From NCBI GenBank assembly GCA_009996615.1, contig JAACZU010000005.1, positions 186,001 through 250,000 on the forward strand: a stretch of 64,000 bases of DNA. The letters are read 5' to 3'. Origin of the DNA: Rhodanobacteraceae bacterium (GTDB lineage Bacteria; Pseudomonadota; Gammaproteobacteria; Xanthomonadales; Rhodanobacteraceae). Position numbers and translations under genes: made by a program. The notes below the pieces were generated by a model, which was not told the origin of the DNA, did not search any database, and saw nothing but the letters and a program-made list of their open reading frames with translations. How positions within the stretch are numbered: the stretch's first letter is position 1; every line of letters starts with the position of its first letter. Below, in pieces: positions 1 through 13,225 of the stretch.

Positions 1-565
1 CGCGCGCCAGTTCGGCCAGCTCGTCGAGGTCGGCCGCGCTGAACACCGAGCCGCACGGGTTGTGCGGCGTGTTGACCAGGATCATGCGCGTCTTCGGCGT
101 CACCGCGTCGCGGATGCGCTGCCAGTCCGGCGTGAAGCCGACCGGATCGAGCGGCACGTGCACCGCGCGGCCGCCGTTGAGCTCGATCGCCGGATCGTAG
201 CTGTCGTAGCATGGATCGAGCACGATGACCTCGTCGCCGCTGCGCACGACCGCGGCGATCGCCGCGAACAGCGCCTCGGTCGCGCCGGAGGTCACCGTGA
301 TCTCGGTGCCCGGATCGACCTTGCGTCCGTACAGCCGCTCGGTCTTGCGCGCGATCTGCTCGCGCAGCGCCGGCACGCCGGGCATCGGCGCGTACTGGTT
401 CTGGCCTTCGGCCATCGCGCGCACGAGCGCGTTGCGCAGCTCCGGCGGGCCATCGAAGTCCGGGAAGCCCTGGCCGAGGTTGATCGCCCGGTGCTCCGCC
501 GCGAGCTGGCTCATCACGGAAAAGATCGTGGTGCCGACCTTCGGCAGCTTGCTGTCGATGCGCAT
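1..565 (-). CDS. Methionine-type PLP aminotransferase (3' end cut off by window edge)
   Basis: Class I/II pyridoxal-phosphate aminotransferase, most like the YbdL/methionine aminotransferase group that converts methionine to its 2-oxo acid. The first 188 residues are visible and begin MRIDSKLPKVGTTIFSVMSQ. They contain the LGQGFPDFDGPP substrate-loop motif (about residues 33-44), the TSGATEALFAA cofactor-binding stretch and the NTPHNPCG motif. The PLP lysine lies beyond the window edge. ATG at 565 is chosen because the protein then begins just before the conserved N-terminal arm. The family is about 380 residues, so roughly half is present. The exact substrate is inferred from similarity to YbdL-like enzymes. 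Confidence 0.85.
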   Translation of the reverse strand, partial: MRIDSKLPKVGTTIFSVMSQLAAEHRAINLGQGFPDFDGPPELRNALVRAMAEGQNQYAPMPGVPALREQIARKTERLYGRKVDPGTEITVTSGATEALFAAIAAVVRSGDEVIVLDPCYDSYDPAIELNGGRAVHVPLDPVGFTPDWQRIRDAVTPKTRMILVNTPHNPCGSVFSAADLDELAELAR

Positions 566-830
566 GTGGCTCGCTCGTTTGGACGGCCAAATGGCCCTGA
601 ACGGCCAATGGTAGCACGCGCGCGACGCGCGCCCTGCCGGCCCGGCACCGGTGGCGTACGGCGCCGGCGACGACGCGGACCGAGAACCAGCGCACGCTTC
701 GCCCGCCGACGCCGGCGTATCGTGCCCGCCGCAAGACCCATGCATGATCCGCCCGTGGACGTAGCCGGAGAGGGCCGGCGAGCGCCGTGGACGGTCTGGC
801 CTGTCTTCGACGACTCCGGGGAGGGAGAGG

Positions 831-1682
831 ATGAGGACGCTGGTACTCGCCGCAGCGCTGACGGCGCTGCCTGGTTGTGCGCACGTCGCTGCCGGCGGAG
901 CGTCCCCGGTGCACGCGGTCGCCGCGCTGCCCGCTGCGCCCACGCCGGAGCGGCACGACTTCAGCGCCACGCTGGCCGAGGGCCAGCCGGTGGCGATCGA
1001 CAATCCGTACGGCGACGTGCGCCTGCGCTTCGGCGGCTACGCGCACGCGGTCGAGCTCCACGTCGTTCTGCAACAGCCGGTAACGGCGGCCCCGATCACG
1101 CTGGCGCCCGTCCACGACGCGGCCCACTTCCGGTTCGCCCCGCGCCTTCCGGCCGGCGCGACCGTCGCCGCGGGGCAGCGCGTCGACGTGGTCGCGTTCA
1201 TTCCGGTCGGCCATGCGGTCAGCGTGCGCACCGAGCAGGGCCTGATCGAGAGCCATGGCGTGCGCGGCGACATCGACCTGCGCAGCGTCTCCGGCGCCAT
1301 CGCGATCCGCGGCACGCAAGGCCGCGTGCAGGCGCAGACCGGCGCCGGTGCGATCGAGGCGTCGTTCGCCACGGCGCCGCAGGGCTCACAGCAGCGCCTG
1401 GCGACCAGCACCGGCAACATCGTGCTGGCCATCGACGACCACCTAGACGCCACGCTCGACCTGGCCACCTCCGGCGTGTTCGCCACCGAGTTTTCGCTCG
1501 AGGTGGAACGCCTCGCCGGGCAGGAGCCGAACAAGCGCGCGCGCGCCGTCGTCGGCGAGGACCGCGCGCGCATCACGCTGGAGAGCCGGCGCGGCGAGAT
1601 CCGCCTGCTGCGCCGCAGTGCATTCATCCCGCTGGGCGGCAAGCCGGCGGAGCAGGAGTACGAGGACAACGACAGCGACTGA
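831..1682 (+). CDS. Predicted lipoprotein with DUF4097-like beta-strand repeats
   Basis: A 283-residue exported protein. A short signal sequence ends in the lipobox LPGC (Cys16), so it is predicted to be lipid-anchored. Residues 60-270 alternate short beta strands and turns (patterns such as VRGDIDLRSVSGAIAIRG), as in DUF4097/adhesin-like beta-solenoid proteins. The last 10 residues are strongly acidic. ATG at 831 follows a GGAGAGG ribosome-binding site. Function unknown. It lies 87 bp upstream of a secreted PPC-domain gene in the same direction, and no catalytic motif is visible. Confidence 0.75.
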   Translation: MRTLVLAAALTALPGCAHVAAGGASPVHAVAALPAAPTPERHDFSATLAEGQPVAIDNPYGDVRLRFGGYAHAVELHVVLQQPVTAAPITLAPVHDAAHFRFAPRLPAGATVAAGQRVDVVAFIPVGHAVSVRTEQGLIESHGVRGDIDLRSVSGAIAIRGTQGRVQAQTGAGAIEASFATAPQGSQQRLATSTGNIVLAIDDHLDATLDLATSGVFATEFSLEVERLAGQEPNKRARAVVGEDRARITLESRRGEIRLLRRSAFIPLGGKPAEQEYEDNDSD

Positions 1683-1769
1683 CGCGGCGCCCGCGGGCGC
1701 GGCGTCGAAAGGACGTCGGCAAAAAAGTCCCTTGGCCAGACAGCCAACCTTACTGCTGGAGGATCCCGA

Positions 1770-4607
1770 ATGAACCGTTTGAGGAACGTCTTCGCCGGCG
1801 CAGCGATGTCGATGCTGCTTTGCGGCGGAGCATTTGCAGCCGCTCCGATCACGCTGCCACCCACGCCGGTCGAACTTGGCGAGCCGGTCACGCCGATCAG
1901 CATCGACGTCGACCTGCGCACGTTGCCGGTCGTGCCGCAATGGCAGGCCGGCATGCCGATCAAGGAAGCGCACAAACGCCAGTTCTTCCCGCCCGAGCGG
2001 CTCGACACGGCGGCGCCGGAGTGGTTGCAGGCGGCGCCCGACAACCTGCCCGAATTGCAGAAGATGTGGGACGAGAATGCGCTGCCGACGCCTTCCCGGG
2101 GCGCGCCGCGCAACCGCGTCAGCATCAACAACGGCTCCACTGGCGTGTCGCCGGGCGATCCGGTCGTCGACGTCAGCGCGAACTACATCGTCTACGGCGT
2201 CAACGGCAGCACCGGCACGAACTTCACCGTCTACGACAAGAGCGGCACCAAGCTGGCCGGCCCGACCACGTTCTCGTCGCTGGCGCCGTCCGGCGACGGC
2301 TGCCGCACCTCGGTCAGCGACCCGATCGTGCTGTTCGACCGGCTCGCCAACCGCTGGTTCCTGCTCGAGATGGGCGGCACCTCGTCGGCGCCGAAGATGT
2401 GCATCTACATTTCCAAGACCGAGAACCCGGTCTCCGGCGGCTGGTGGTTCTACGGCTTCTCGACGCCGACGCAGAACGACTACCCGCACTGCGGCGTGTG
2501 GCCGAACGCCTACGTCTGCACGGACAACGAAGGCCAGGCGAACGTGACCGCCTACGCCTACGACCGCGCCAACATGCTCAACGGCGCGACCGCGCGGCCG
2601 CAGCAGCGCTTCGCCAGCGTGCCCAAGCTGGCCGGCTACGGCTTCCAGGCGCTGACTCCGGCCACGTTCATGGGCGACAGTGCGCACGCGCCGCCGGCCG
2701 GATCGGCACAGATCCTCGCCCGCCACAACGACGACGAGGCGCATGCGGGCACCTCGGCCGATCCCTCGCGCGACTTCATCGACCTCTACGCGCTCAACAT
2801 CGACTGGACCACGCCGGCCAACAGCGGTATCACCACGCTGCCGCGCATCGCGATCACCGAGTTCAACAGCTGGTTCACGAACTACTCGACCTTCGCGACC
2901 GTGCCGCAGCCGGGTTCGACCTCCAAGCTCGACCCGATCCGCGAGGTCATCCTCAACTCGCTGGTCTACCGCAACCTCGGCAGCTACGAATCGATCGTCG
3001 GCCAGTTCTCGACCAACATGAACGCCGCGCGCAGCGGCAGCACGGTCAACGCCGGCGTGCGCTGGTTCGAGCTGCGCCGCACCGGCGGCGGCAACTGGAC
3101 GCTGCAGCAGGAAGGCACGTTCGGCCCGGGCGACACCAGCACGAACCACTTCGTCGGCTCGATCGCGACCGACAACAAGGGCAACATCGGCCTGGGCTAC
3201 AACGTCACCAAGACCAGCTCGCCGACGATCTACGCGACGCTCGGCTACACCGGCCGCAAGGTATCCGATCCCTCCGGCGTGATGACGCTGGGCGAGAACA
3301 CGGTCGCCGCCGGCAGTGCCGCGGAAACCTCGGGCCGCTGGGGCGACTACTACCAGATGGCGGTCGACCCGACCGACGACTGCACGTTCTGGATGGTCGG
3401 CATGTACCGCCCGGCCTCGAGCTGGAACACGCGCATCCAGGACTTCAAGTTCAACGACTGCGGCGCCGCGCCGAGCACGTGGTCGGTATCCGGCACGGTC
3501 ACGACCGGCACCGGCGTCGGCATCGCCGGTGTCACGGTCAGTACCGGCAGCTCGAGCACGACGACGAACTCGAGCGGCGCCTACACGCTCGGCGGCCTCG
3601 CCAACGGCACCTACACGCTGACGCCGAGCCTGACCGGCTACACGTTCTCGCCGGCGAGCAGCAGCGTGACGATCAGCGGCGCGAACGTCAGCGGCAAGAA
3701 CTTCACCGGCACGGCGGCGAACGTGCCACCGGTCGCCAACTTCAGCTTCACGACGAGCGGCCTGACCGCGAACTTCATCGACAACTCCAGCGACAGCGAC
3801 GGCACCATCGTGTCGCGCTCGTGGACCTTCGGCGACGGCGGCACCTCGACCGCGACGAACCCGAGCCGCACCTATGCCGCGGCCGGCACCTACACCGTCT
3901 CGCTGACCGTGACCGACAACGGCGGCGCCACCGACACGAAGACGCAGGCCGTCACGGTCACCTCCGGCGGCGGCAACGTGCTGCAGAACGGCGTCGCCGC
4001 GACCGGCCTCGCCGCGACCACCGGCAATTCGGTGATCTACACGCTGAGCGTGCCGGCCGGCGCGACCAACCTGAAGTTCGTCACCTCCGGCGGCAGCGGC
4101 GACGCCGACCTGTACGTGAAGTTCGGCTCGGCGCCGACGACCTCGAGCTACGACTGCCGCTCGTGGGCCAGCGGCAACAGCGAAACGTGCAGCATCACGA
4201 CCGCGCAGGCCGGCACGTACTACGTGATGGTCTATGCCTACGCGAGCTTCAGCGGCGTCAGCCTGACCGGCAGCTACACGACCGGCGGTGGTACGACGCT
4301 GACCAACGGCGTCCCGGTGACCGGACTGGCGGCGAGCACCGGCAACTGGACCGCTGACTACACGCTGGTGGTGCCGGCCGGCGCGACCAACCTGAAGTTC
4401 GTCATCAGCGGCGGTACCGGTGATGCGGACCTGTACGTGCAGCTCAACGCCGCACCGACCACGACCAGCTACCTGTGCCGGCCGTACCTCAGCGGCAACA
4501 ACGAGACCTGTTCGTGGACCGCGCCGACCGCCGGCACCTACCACGTCAGCCTGCGCGCGTACTCGACGTTCTCCGGCGTCACGCTGACGCCGAGCTACAC
4601 GCCATAG
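1770..4607 (+). CDS. Large secreted protein with PKD and two C-terminal PPC domains
   Basis: A 945-residue exported protein with a signal peptide of about 24 residues (cleavage near GGAFA/AAP). Order of regions: an unassigned beta-rich N-terminal region (about 30-565) with several paired Cys; a carboxypeptidase-regulatory-like fold (about 571-650); a PKD domain (about 654-735, with the WTFGDGG core); and two bacterial pre-peptidase C-terminal (PPC) domains (about 737-840 and 841-945), each with the GDADLYV motif. PKD and PPC domains usually accompany secreted hydrolases, yet no peptidase catalytic motif is visible, so the N-terminal part may be a propeller or an unrecognised enzyme. The start has a GGAGG site 8 bp upstream. 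A strong hairpin terminator follows. Confidence 0.8.
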   Translation: MNRLRNVFAGAAMSMLLCGGAFAAAPITLPPTPVELGEPVTPISIDVDLRTLPVVPQWQAGMPIKEAHKRQFFPPERLDTAAPEWLQAAPDNLPELQKMWDENALPTPSRGAPRNRVSINNGSTGVSPGDPVVDVSANYIVYGVNGSTGTNFTVYDKSGTKLAGPTTFSSLAPSGDGCRTSVSDPIVLFDRLANRWFLLEMGGTSSAPKMCIYISKTENPVSGGWWFYGFSTPTQNDYPHCGVWPNAYVCTDNEGQANVTAYAYDRANMLNGATARPQQRFASVPKLAGYGFQALTPATFMGDSAHAPPAGSAQILARHNDDEAHAGTSADPSRDFIDLYALNIDWTTPANSGITTLPRIAITEFNSWFTNYSTFATVPQPGSTSKLDPIREVILNSLVYRNLGSYESIVGQFSTNMNAARSGSTVNAGVRWFELRRTGGGNWTLQQEGTFGPGDTSTNHFVGSIATDNKGNIGLGYNVTKTSSPTIYATLGYTGRKVSDPSGVMTLGENTVAAGSAAETSGRWGDYYQMAVDPTDDCTFWMVGMYRPASSWNTRIQDFKFNDCGAAPSTWSVSGTVTTGTGVGIAGVTVSTGSSSTTTNSSGAYTLGGLANGTYTLTPSLTGYTFSPASSSVTISGANVSGKNFTGTAANVPPVANFSFTTSGLTANFIDNSSDSDGTIVSRSWTFGDGGTSTATNPSRTYAAAGTYTVSLTVTDNGGATDTKTQAVTVTSGGGNVLQNGVAATGLAATTGNSVIYTLSVPAGATNLKFVTSGGSGDADLYVKFGSAPTTSSYDCRSWASGNSETCSITTAQAGTYYVMVYAYASFSGVSLTGSYTTGGGTTLTNGVPVTGLAASTGNWTADYTLVVPAGATNLKFVISGGTGDADLYVQLNAAPTTTSYLCRPYLSGNNETCSWTAPTAGTYHVSLRAYSTFSGVTLTPSYTP

Positions 4608-4646
4608 CCCGGGTGGAGCGCCGCTGACGCGGCGCAGAAAAGCAGA

Positions 4647-4680
4647 ACGGCGGCCGGTGCAAACCCGGCCGCCGTTTTCT
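4647..4680. terminator. Intrinsic terminator shared by converging genes
   Basis: An 11-bp perfect GC stem (4647-4657 with 4665-4675) and a 7-nt loop, followed on the plus strand by TTTTCT. On the minus strand the stem is followed by CTGCTTTTC. It sits between the PPC-domain gene (+) and htpG (-) and can serve both. Confidence 0.85.
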
Positions 4681-4692
4681 TTCGGCGGGTGC

Positions 4693-6561
4693 TTACGCGT
4701 GCAGCAAGCGGTTCACGCGCGCGATGAACGCGGCCGGATCGTCGAGCTGGTCGCCGGCGGCGAGCTGCGCCTCCTCGAACAAGAGCTGGCCGAGGTCGGC
4801 GGCGCGCGTTTCGTCGGACTCGGCCTCGAGCTGCCTGACCAGTGGATGCGCCGGGTTGATCTCGAGGATCGGCTCGCCGCCCGGCATGTCGTGGCCGGCC
4901 TCGCGCAGCAGGCGCTGCATGTGCAGCGCCATGTCGTGTTCGCCAAGCACCAGGCACGAGGGCGAATCGACGAGGCGATGGCTGACGCGGACCTCGCCGA
5001 CGCGCGCGCCGAGCAGGTCGGCCAGCTTCTTCAGCAGCGGCTGCGCGGCCGCTTCGACTTTCTTGCGCGCCTCCTCGTCGGCCTGACCGAGGTCGAGGTC
5101 GCCCTTGGCCGCGTTGCGCAGCTTCTTGCCGGCGTACTCGCCGAGGTAGCCGATCATCCACTCGTCGATGCGGTCGCTCAGCAGCAGCACCTCGATGCCC
5201 TTCGCGCGCAGTGCCTCGATCTGCGGGCTGCCCTTGGCGGCCGCGTGCGAGTCGGCGGTGATGTACCAGATCGCGTCCTGGCCGGCCTGCATGCGGCCGA
5301 TGTAGTCGTCGAGCGAGACGTTCTTGTCCGCGCCCTCGCCATGCGTCGAGGCGAAGCGCAGCAGCTTGGCGATGCGCTCGCGGTTGGCGCCGTCCTCGGC
5401 GATGCCTTCCTTGAGCACGTTGCCGAACGCGTTGGTGAACTGCTGGAACTTCTCCGGCGCGTCCTTGGCCAGCTTCTCGAGCAGGTCGAGCGTGCGCTTG
5501 ACGCAGGCGGAACGGATCTGCGCGACGAGGCGGTTGTCCTGCAGGATCTCGCGGCTGACGTTGAGCGGCAGGTCGTCCGAGTCGACCACGCCGCGCACGA
5601 AGCGCAGGTAGTTCGGCAACAGCTGCTCGCTCGCGTCCATGATGAACACGCGGCGGATGTAGAGCTTGAGGCCGTGGCGCTCGTCGCGGCCACTGAACAC
5701 CGCGTCGAACGGCGGCTTCTCCGGCACGTACAGCAGCAGCGTGTAGCTCTGCGAGCCCTCGACGCGGTTGTGCGTCCACGCCAGCGCGTCGTTGAAGTCG
5801 TGCGAGAGCGACTTGTAGAACGCCTGGTAGTCCTCGTCCTTCAGCTCGCTCTTCGGCCGCGTCCACAGCGCGGCGGCGTGGTTGACGGTCTCGAACTCGT
5901 CGGTCGGCTTGCCGTCCTTCTGCACCGGCAGGCGGATCGGGAACGCGACGTGGTCGGAGTAGCGCTTGATCAGCTCGCGCAGTTTCCAGTTGTCGAGGAA
6001 CTCGCCCTCGTCGGCCTTCAGGTGCAGCGTGACCGTGGTGCCGCGCTGCGGCGCCTCGACCGTTTCCAGCGTGTACTGCCCGCTGCCGGCCGACTCCCAG
6101 CGCACGCCCTCGCCCGCCGGCGCGCCGGCCTTGCGCGTGACCAGCGTGACCTTGTCGGCGACGATGAAGGCGGAATAGAAGCCGACGCCGAACTGGCCGA
6201 TCAGCTGGGTGTCCTTGCGCGCGTCGCCCGACAGCGACTCGAGGAACTTGCGCGTGCCAGAGCGCGCGATCGTGCCGATGTTCTCGACCACCTCGTCGCG
6301 GCCCATGCCGATGCCGTTGTCGCGGATCGTCAGCGTGCGCGCGTCGCGGTCGACCGTTATCTCGATGCGCAGCTCGGCATCGTCGGCGGTCAGCGAAGCA
6401 TCCGACAGTGCGGCGAAGCGCAGCTTGTCGCAGGCGTCGGACGCATTCGAGATCAGCTCGCGCAGGAAGATCTCCTTGTGCGAGTACAGCGAGTGCGTGA
6501 CCAGGTGCAGGACCTGCGAGACCTCGGCCTCGAACGCGCGGGTTTCGGCAACGGAACTCAT
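4693..6561 (-). CDS. htpG: Molecular chaperone HtpG (Hsp90)
   Basis: Bacterial Hsp90, a cytoplasmic ATP-dependent homodimeric chaperone. The 622-residue length is close to the 624-634 usual for HtpG. N-terminal GHKL ATPase motifs are clear: ELISNASDACDKLR (helix with the catalytic Glu), DNGIGM, and QFGVGFYSAF in the ATP lid. The middle domain follows (about 235-500) and then the dimerisation domain. ATG at 6561 is chosen because it gives the canonical MSSVAETRAFEAEV start. The open frame extends further upstream, but that part does not resemble HtpG and runs into the insertion sequence. An AGGGA site precedes the start, and a heat-shock type promoter lies about 30 bp upstream. Confidence 0.97.
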   Translation of the reverse strand: MSSVAETRAFEAEVSQVLHLVTHSLYSHKEIFLRELISNASDACDKLRFAALSDASLTADDAELRIEITVDRDARTLTIRDNGIGMGRDEVVENIGTIARSGTRKFLESLSGDARKDTQLIGQFGVGFYSAFIVADKVTLVTRKAGAPAGEGVRWESAGSGQYTLETVEAPQRGTTVTLHLKADEGEFLDNWKLRELIKRYSDHVAFPIRLPVQKDGKPTDEFETVNHAAALWTRPKSELKDEDYQAFYKSLSHDFNDALAWTHNRVEGSQSYTLLLYVPEKPPFDAVFSGRDERHGLKLYIRRVFIMDASEQLLPNYLRFVRGVVDSDDLPLNVSREILQDNRLVAQIRSACVKRTLDLLEKLAKDAPEKFQQFTNAFGNVLKEGIAEDGANRERIAKLLRFASTHGEGADKNVSLDDYIGRMQAGQDAIWYITADSHAAAKGSPQIEALRAKGIEVLLLSDRIDEWMIGYLGEYAGKKLRNAAKGDLDLGQADEEARKKVEAAAQPLLKKLADLLGARVGEVRVSHRLVDSPSCLVLGEHDMALHMQRLLREAGHDMPGGEPILEINPAHPLVRQLEAESDETRAADLGQLLFEEAQLAAGDQLDDPAAFIARVNRLLHA

Positions 6562-6592
6562 GCGGCATTCCCTCATGAATGGAATGCGGCGC

Positions 6593-6621
6593 AGATGGAG
6601 GCTCGCATGCTCTCGTTCAAG
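6593..6621 (-). promoter_or_regulatory. Sigma-32 (heat-shock) type promoter of htpG
   Basis: On the minus strand CTTGAA (6621-6616) is followed after 15 bp by CTCCATCT (6600-6593). This agrees closely with the RpoH consensus CTTGAA / CCCCATnT. The predicted start would be near 6586, giving a leader of about 25 nt before the htpG ATG. htpG is a classical RpoH-regulated gene. The sequence match is direct; use by sigma-32 is inferred. Confidence 0.7.
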
Positions 6622-6722
6622 CCGTCGGCCGGTGTTCGAGAATCGCGATGCGGCGACACTGCACACGCCGCCGAGCGGCGGACCTGCGCGGCTGCAGGTA
6701 CAGGTGCTCCGCGGTGCTGACC

Positions 6723-6730
6723 AAGAAAAA
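6723..6730. repeat. Left copy of 8-bp target-site duplication
   Basis: AAGAAAAA immediately outside the left inverted repeat, identical to 8040-8047. An 8-bp duplication is typical for ISL3-family insertion. Confidence 0.9.
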
Positions 6731-8039
6731 GGTTCTTCGCGGAATCGCGGGAACGTGAAGGTTGACGGACGAGGATTGGTTAGATTGGCAGTCGCCAAAC
6801 CGACCAACCTCACCAAGCCTCGCCGTCCCGATGAATGCTATGGAGCTGCCTTCCTTCTGGGAAGGATTTTGTGTGGAGGCCTGCGAGGAGCCGGCCGAAG
6901 GAACGCTGCAGATCACGCTGAAGGCCGACCCGGCCCGGACGCCCTCGTGCGGCGGCTGTGGCCGTCCCAGTCCGCTGATCCATGACTGGCAATGGCGCCG
7001 CGTCCGCGACCGGGACCTGCTCGACCGGCGGCTCTGGCTGCGGATCCCCTTGCGCCGAGTGGACTGCCTGCATAGCGGCCGCCGGCGTGAGCGGGTGAGC
7101 TGGCTGGCGCCGCGGGCGCGCTTCACACGACGACTGCAGGCGTGGGTCGAGGCCTTGGTCCGGATGCTGCCGATCCAGCACGTCAGCGCACTGCTGGGCC
7201 TGCACTGGACGACGATCAAGGACATCGACCGGCGACGTCTGGAAGCGGCGCATGGCGAGTTCGACGGCCACGGCGTGCGTCGCCTGGTCATGGACGAGTT
7301 CGCGCTGCACAAGGGCCATCGCTACGCGACGGTGATCATGGACGCGCAGACCCTGCGGGTGCTGTGGGTCGGCGAGGGCAACAGCCGCAAGGCCATCGCG
7401 CCGTTCTTCGCGCTGCTGGGTGAGGAAGGCTGCCAAGCCATCGAGGCGGTCGCGATGGACATGAACACCGCCTTCGATCGCGAGGTGCGCCAGCACTGCC
7501 CGCAGGCCGAAGTGGTCTACGACCTGTTCCACGTCGTGGCGCGCTTCGGCCGCGAGGTGATCGACCGGGTGCGGGTGGATCAGGCCAATGCGCTGCGTCA
7601 GGACAAGCCGGCACGCGCGGTGATCAAGCGCAGCCGCTGGCTGTTGCTGCGCAACCGCGCCAACCTCAAGCCGGAACAGGCGATCGGGTTGGATGAATTG
7701 CTGGCGGCGAACCAGCCGCTGGCCACGGTGTACCTGCTGAAAACCAGCCTGAAGGAGATCTGGTACGCCCCCGATGTACGCGAGGGCTGGCGACGCTGGC
7801 GCGCCTGGTACCGGCTCGCCCTAGAAAGCGGCATCGTCGCGGTGATCCGCTTCGCCAAACGCCTCAAGCCCTACCTGCGCGGCATCCTCGCCAGCGCCCG
7901 CTACCGTTTGCACACGAGCGTGCTCGAAGGCGTCAACAACCGCATCAAGGTCATCAAGCGGATGGCCTATGGCTTCCGCGACTCAGCCTACTTCTTCCTC
8001 AAAATCAAGGCCGCCTTCCCCGGGAAAGCGTGAAGAACC
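6731..8039 (+). mobile_element. Complete ISL3-family insertion sequence (1,309 bp)
   Basis: The element is bounded by imperfect terminal inverted repeats, 6731-6754 and 8016-8039. They match at 17 of 24 positions with the first eight bases (GGTTCTTC) perfect, a typical ISL3 terminus. It carries one transposase gene whose TGA stop lies inside the right inverted repeat. Exact 8-bp direct repeats (AAGAAAAA) flank both ends, showing that it arrived by transposition as a unit. The insertion point is the A-rich shoulder of the terminator downstream of the OmpA-family gene. The copy looks intact and probably recent. Confidence 0.92.
6831..8033 (+). CDS. ISL3-family transposase
   Basis: A DDE-type transposase of 400 residues, normal for ISL3. 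The N-terminal part has a zinc-ribbon-like cysteine pair (CGGCG, about 40-44). The DUF4096/DDE_Tnp_ISL3 region carries the acidic residues in VMDEFALHKG (D155), AMDMNTAF (about D210) and LEGVNNRIKVIKR (E366). ATG at 6831 is preferred over an in-frame TTG at 6762 because family members begin near MELPSFWEGF; no strong ribosome-binding site precedes either. The reading frame is unbroken, so the product is expected to be functional. Confidence 0.92.
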   Translation: MNAMELPSFWEGFCVEACEEPAEGTLQITLKADPARTPSCGGCGRPSPLIHDWQWRRVRDRDLLDRRLWLRIPLRRVDCLHSGRRRERVSWLAPRARFTRRLQAWVEALVRMLPIQHVSALLGLHWTTIKDIDRRRLEAAHGEFDGHGVRRLVMDEFALHKGHRYATVIMDAQTLRVLWVGEGNSRKAIAPFFALLGEEGCQAIEAVAMDMNTAFDREVRQHCPQAEVVYDLFHVVARFGREVIDRVRVDQANALRQDKPARAVIKRSRWLLLRNRANLKPEQAIGLDELLAANQPLATVYLLKTSLKEIWYAPDVREGWRRWRAWYRLALESGIVAVIRFAKRLKPYLRGILASARYRLHTSVLEGVNNRIKVIKRMAYGFRDSAYFFLKIKAAFPGKA

Positions 8040-8047
8040 AAGAAAAA
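8040..8047. repeat. Right copy of 8-bp target-site duplication
   Basis: AAGAAAAA, identical to 6723-6730. It doubles as the start of the A-rich arm of the terminator at 8043-8070. Confidence 0.9.
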
Positions 8048-8072
8048 GCCCGGCTTGCGCCGGGCTTTTTCG
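8043..8072. terminator. Bidirectional intrinsic terminator of the OmpA-family gene
   Basis: An 11-bp stem (8043-8053 with 8060-8070) whose arms begin and end in five A/T pairs around a GC core, with a 6-nt loop. The structure works on both strands and stands between the transposase (+) and the OmpA-family gene (-). The insertion sequence landed on its A tract; the target duplication preserved the hairpin. Confidence 0.88.
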
Positions 8073-8094
8073 TTACGGCATGTCGAACCGCGTT

Positions 8095-12996
<4,902 letters not shown>

Positions 12997-13017
12997 ACGG
13001 CGCCCTTGCGCATTTGC

Positions 13018-13080
13018 GCCGGCCGGCCTGCGGCCGTCCAGCCTACACGCCGCAGGCTGGGCGCGCGCAGCGCGACCGGC
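13018..13080. repeat. REP-like palindrome, single copy
   Basis: An arm reading GCCGGCC...CGTCCAGCCTAC (13018-13046) is followed after 4 bp by a partly complementary arm CGCAGGCTGGGCGCGCGCAG... (13051-13080). The two arms correspond to the arms of the tandem array at 38709-38982, here in opposite order. It lies downstream of fadH. The rest of the 12997-13225 gap holds no gene. Confidence 0.75.
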
Positions 13081-13225
13081 GCTTGCGCAAGCACGCAGCA
13101 GCCGAACATGGAAATACGAAGAACACAAAGGACACGAAGCATCCCCAGGAGGGCGGATCAAGGCAAAGCCGGATCCGCCGCTTCGCGGCTTGATCCAGCC
13201 TACGAAAGCGCTGCTTCAGGCGCCG

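Noticed and set aside
514-741. A 75-codon minus-strand frame upstream of the first aminotransferase
   Set aside because: Arg-rich shadow composition, partly overlapping the 5' end of the aminotransferase, with no ribosome-binding site.
1443-4544. A 1,033-codon minus-strand open frame opposite the PKD/PPC gene, and a similar 1,431-codon plus-strand frame from 62
   Set aside because: Both have shadow composition (Arg, His, Val, Gly, Ala) and no signal or domain. The third reading encodes a clear secreted protein.
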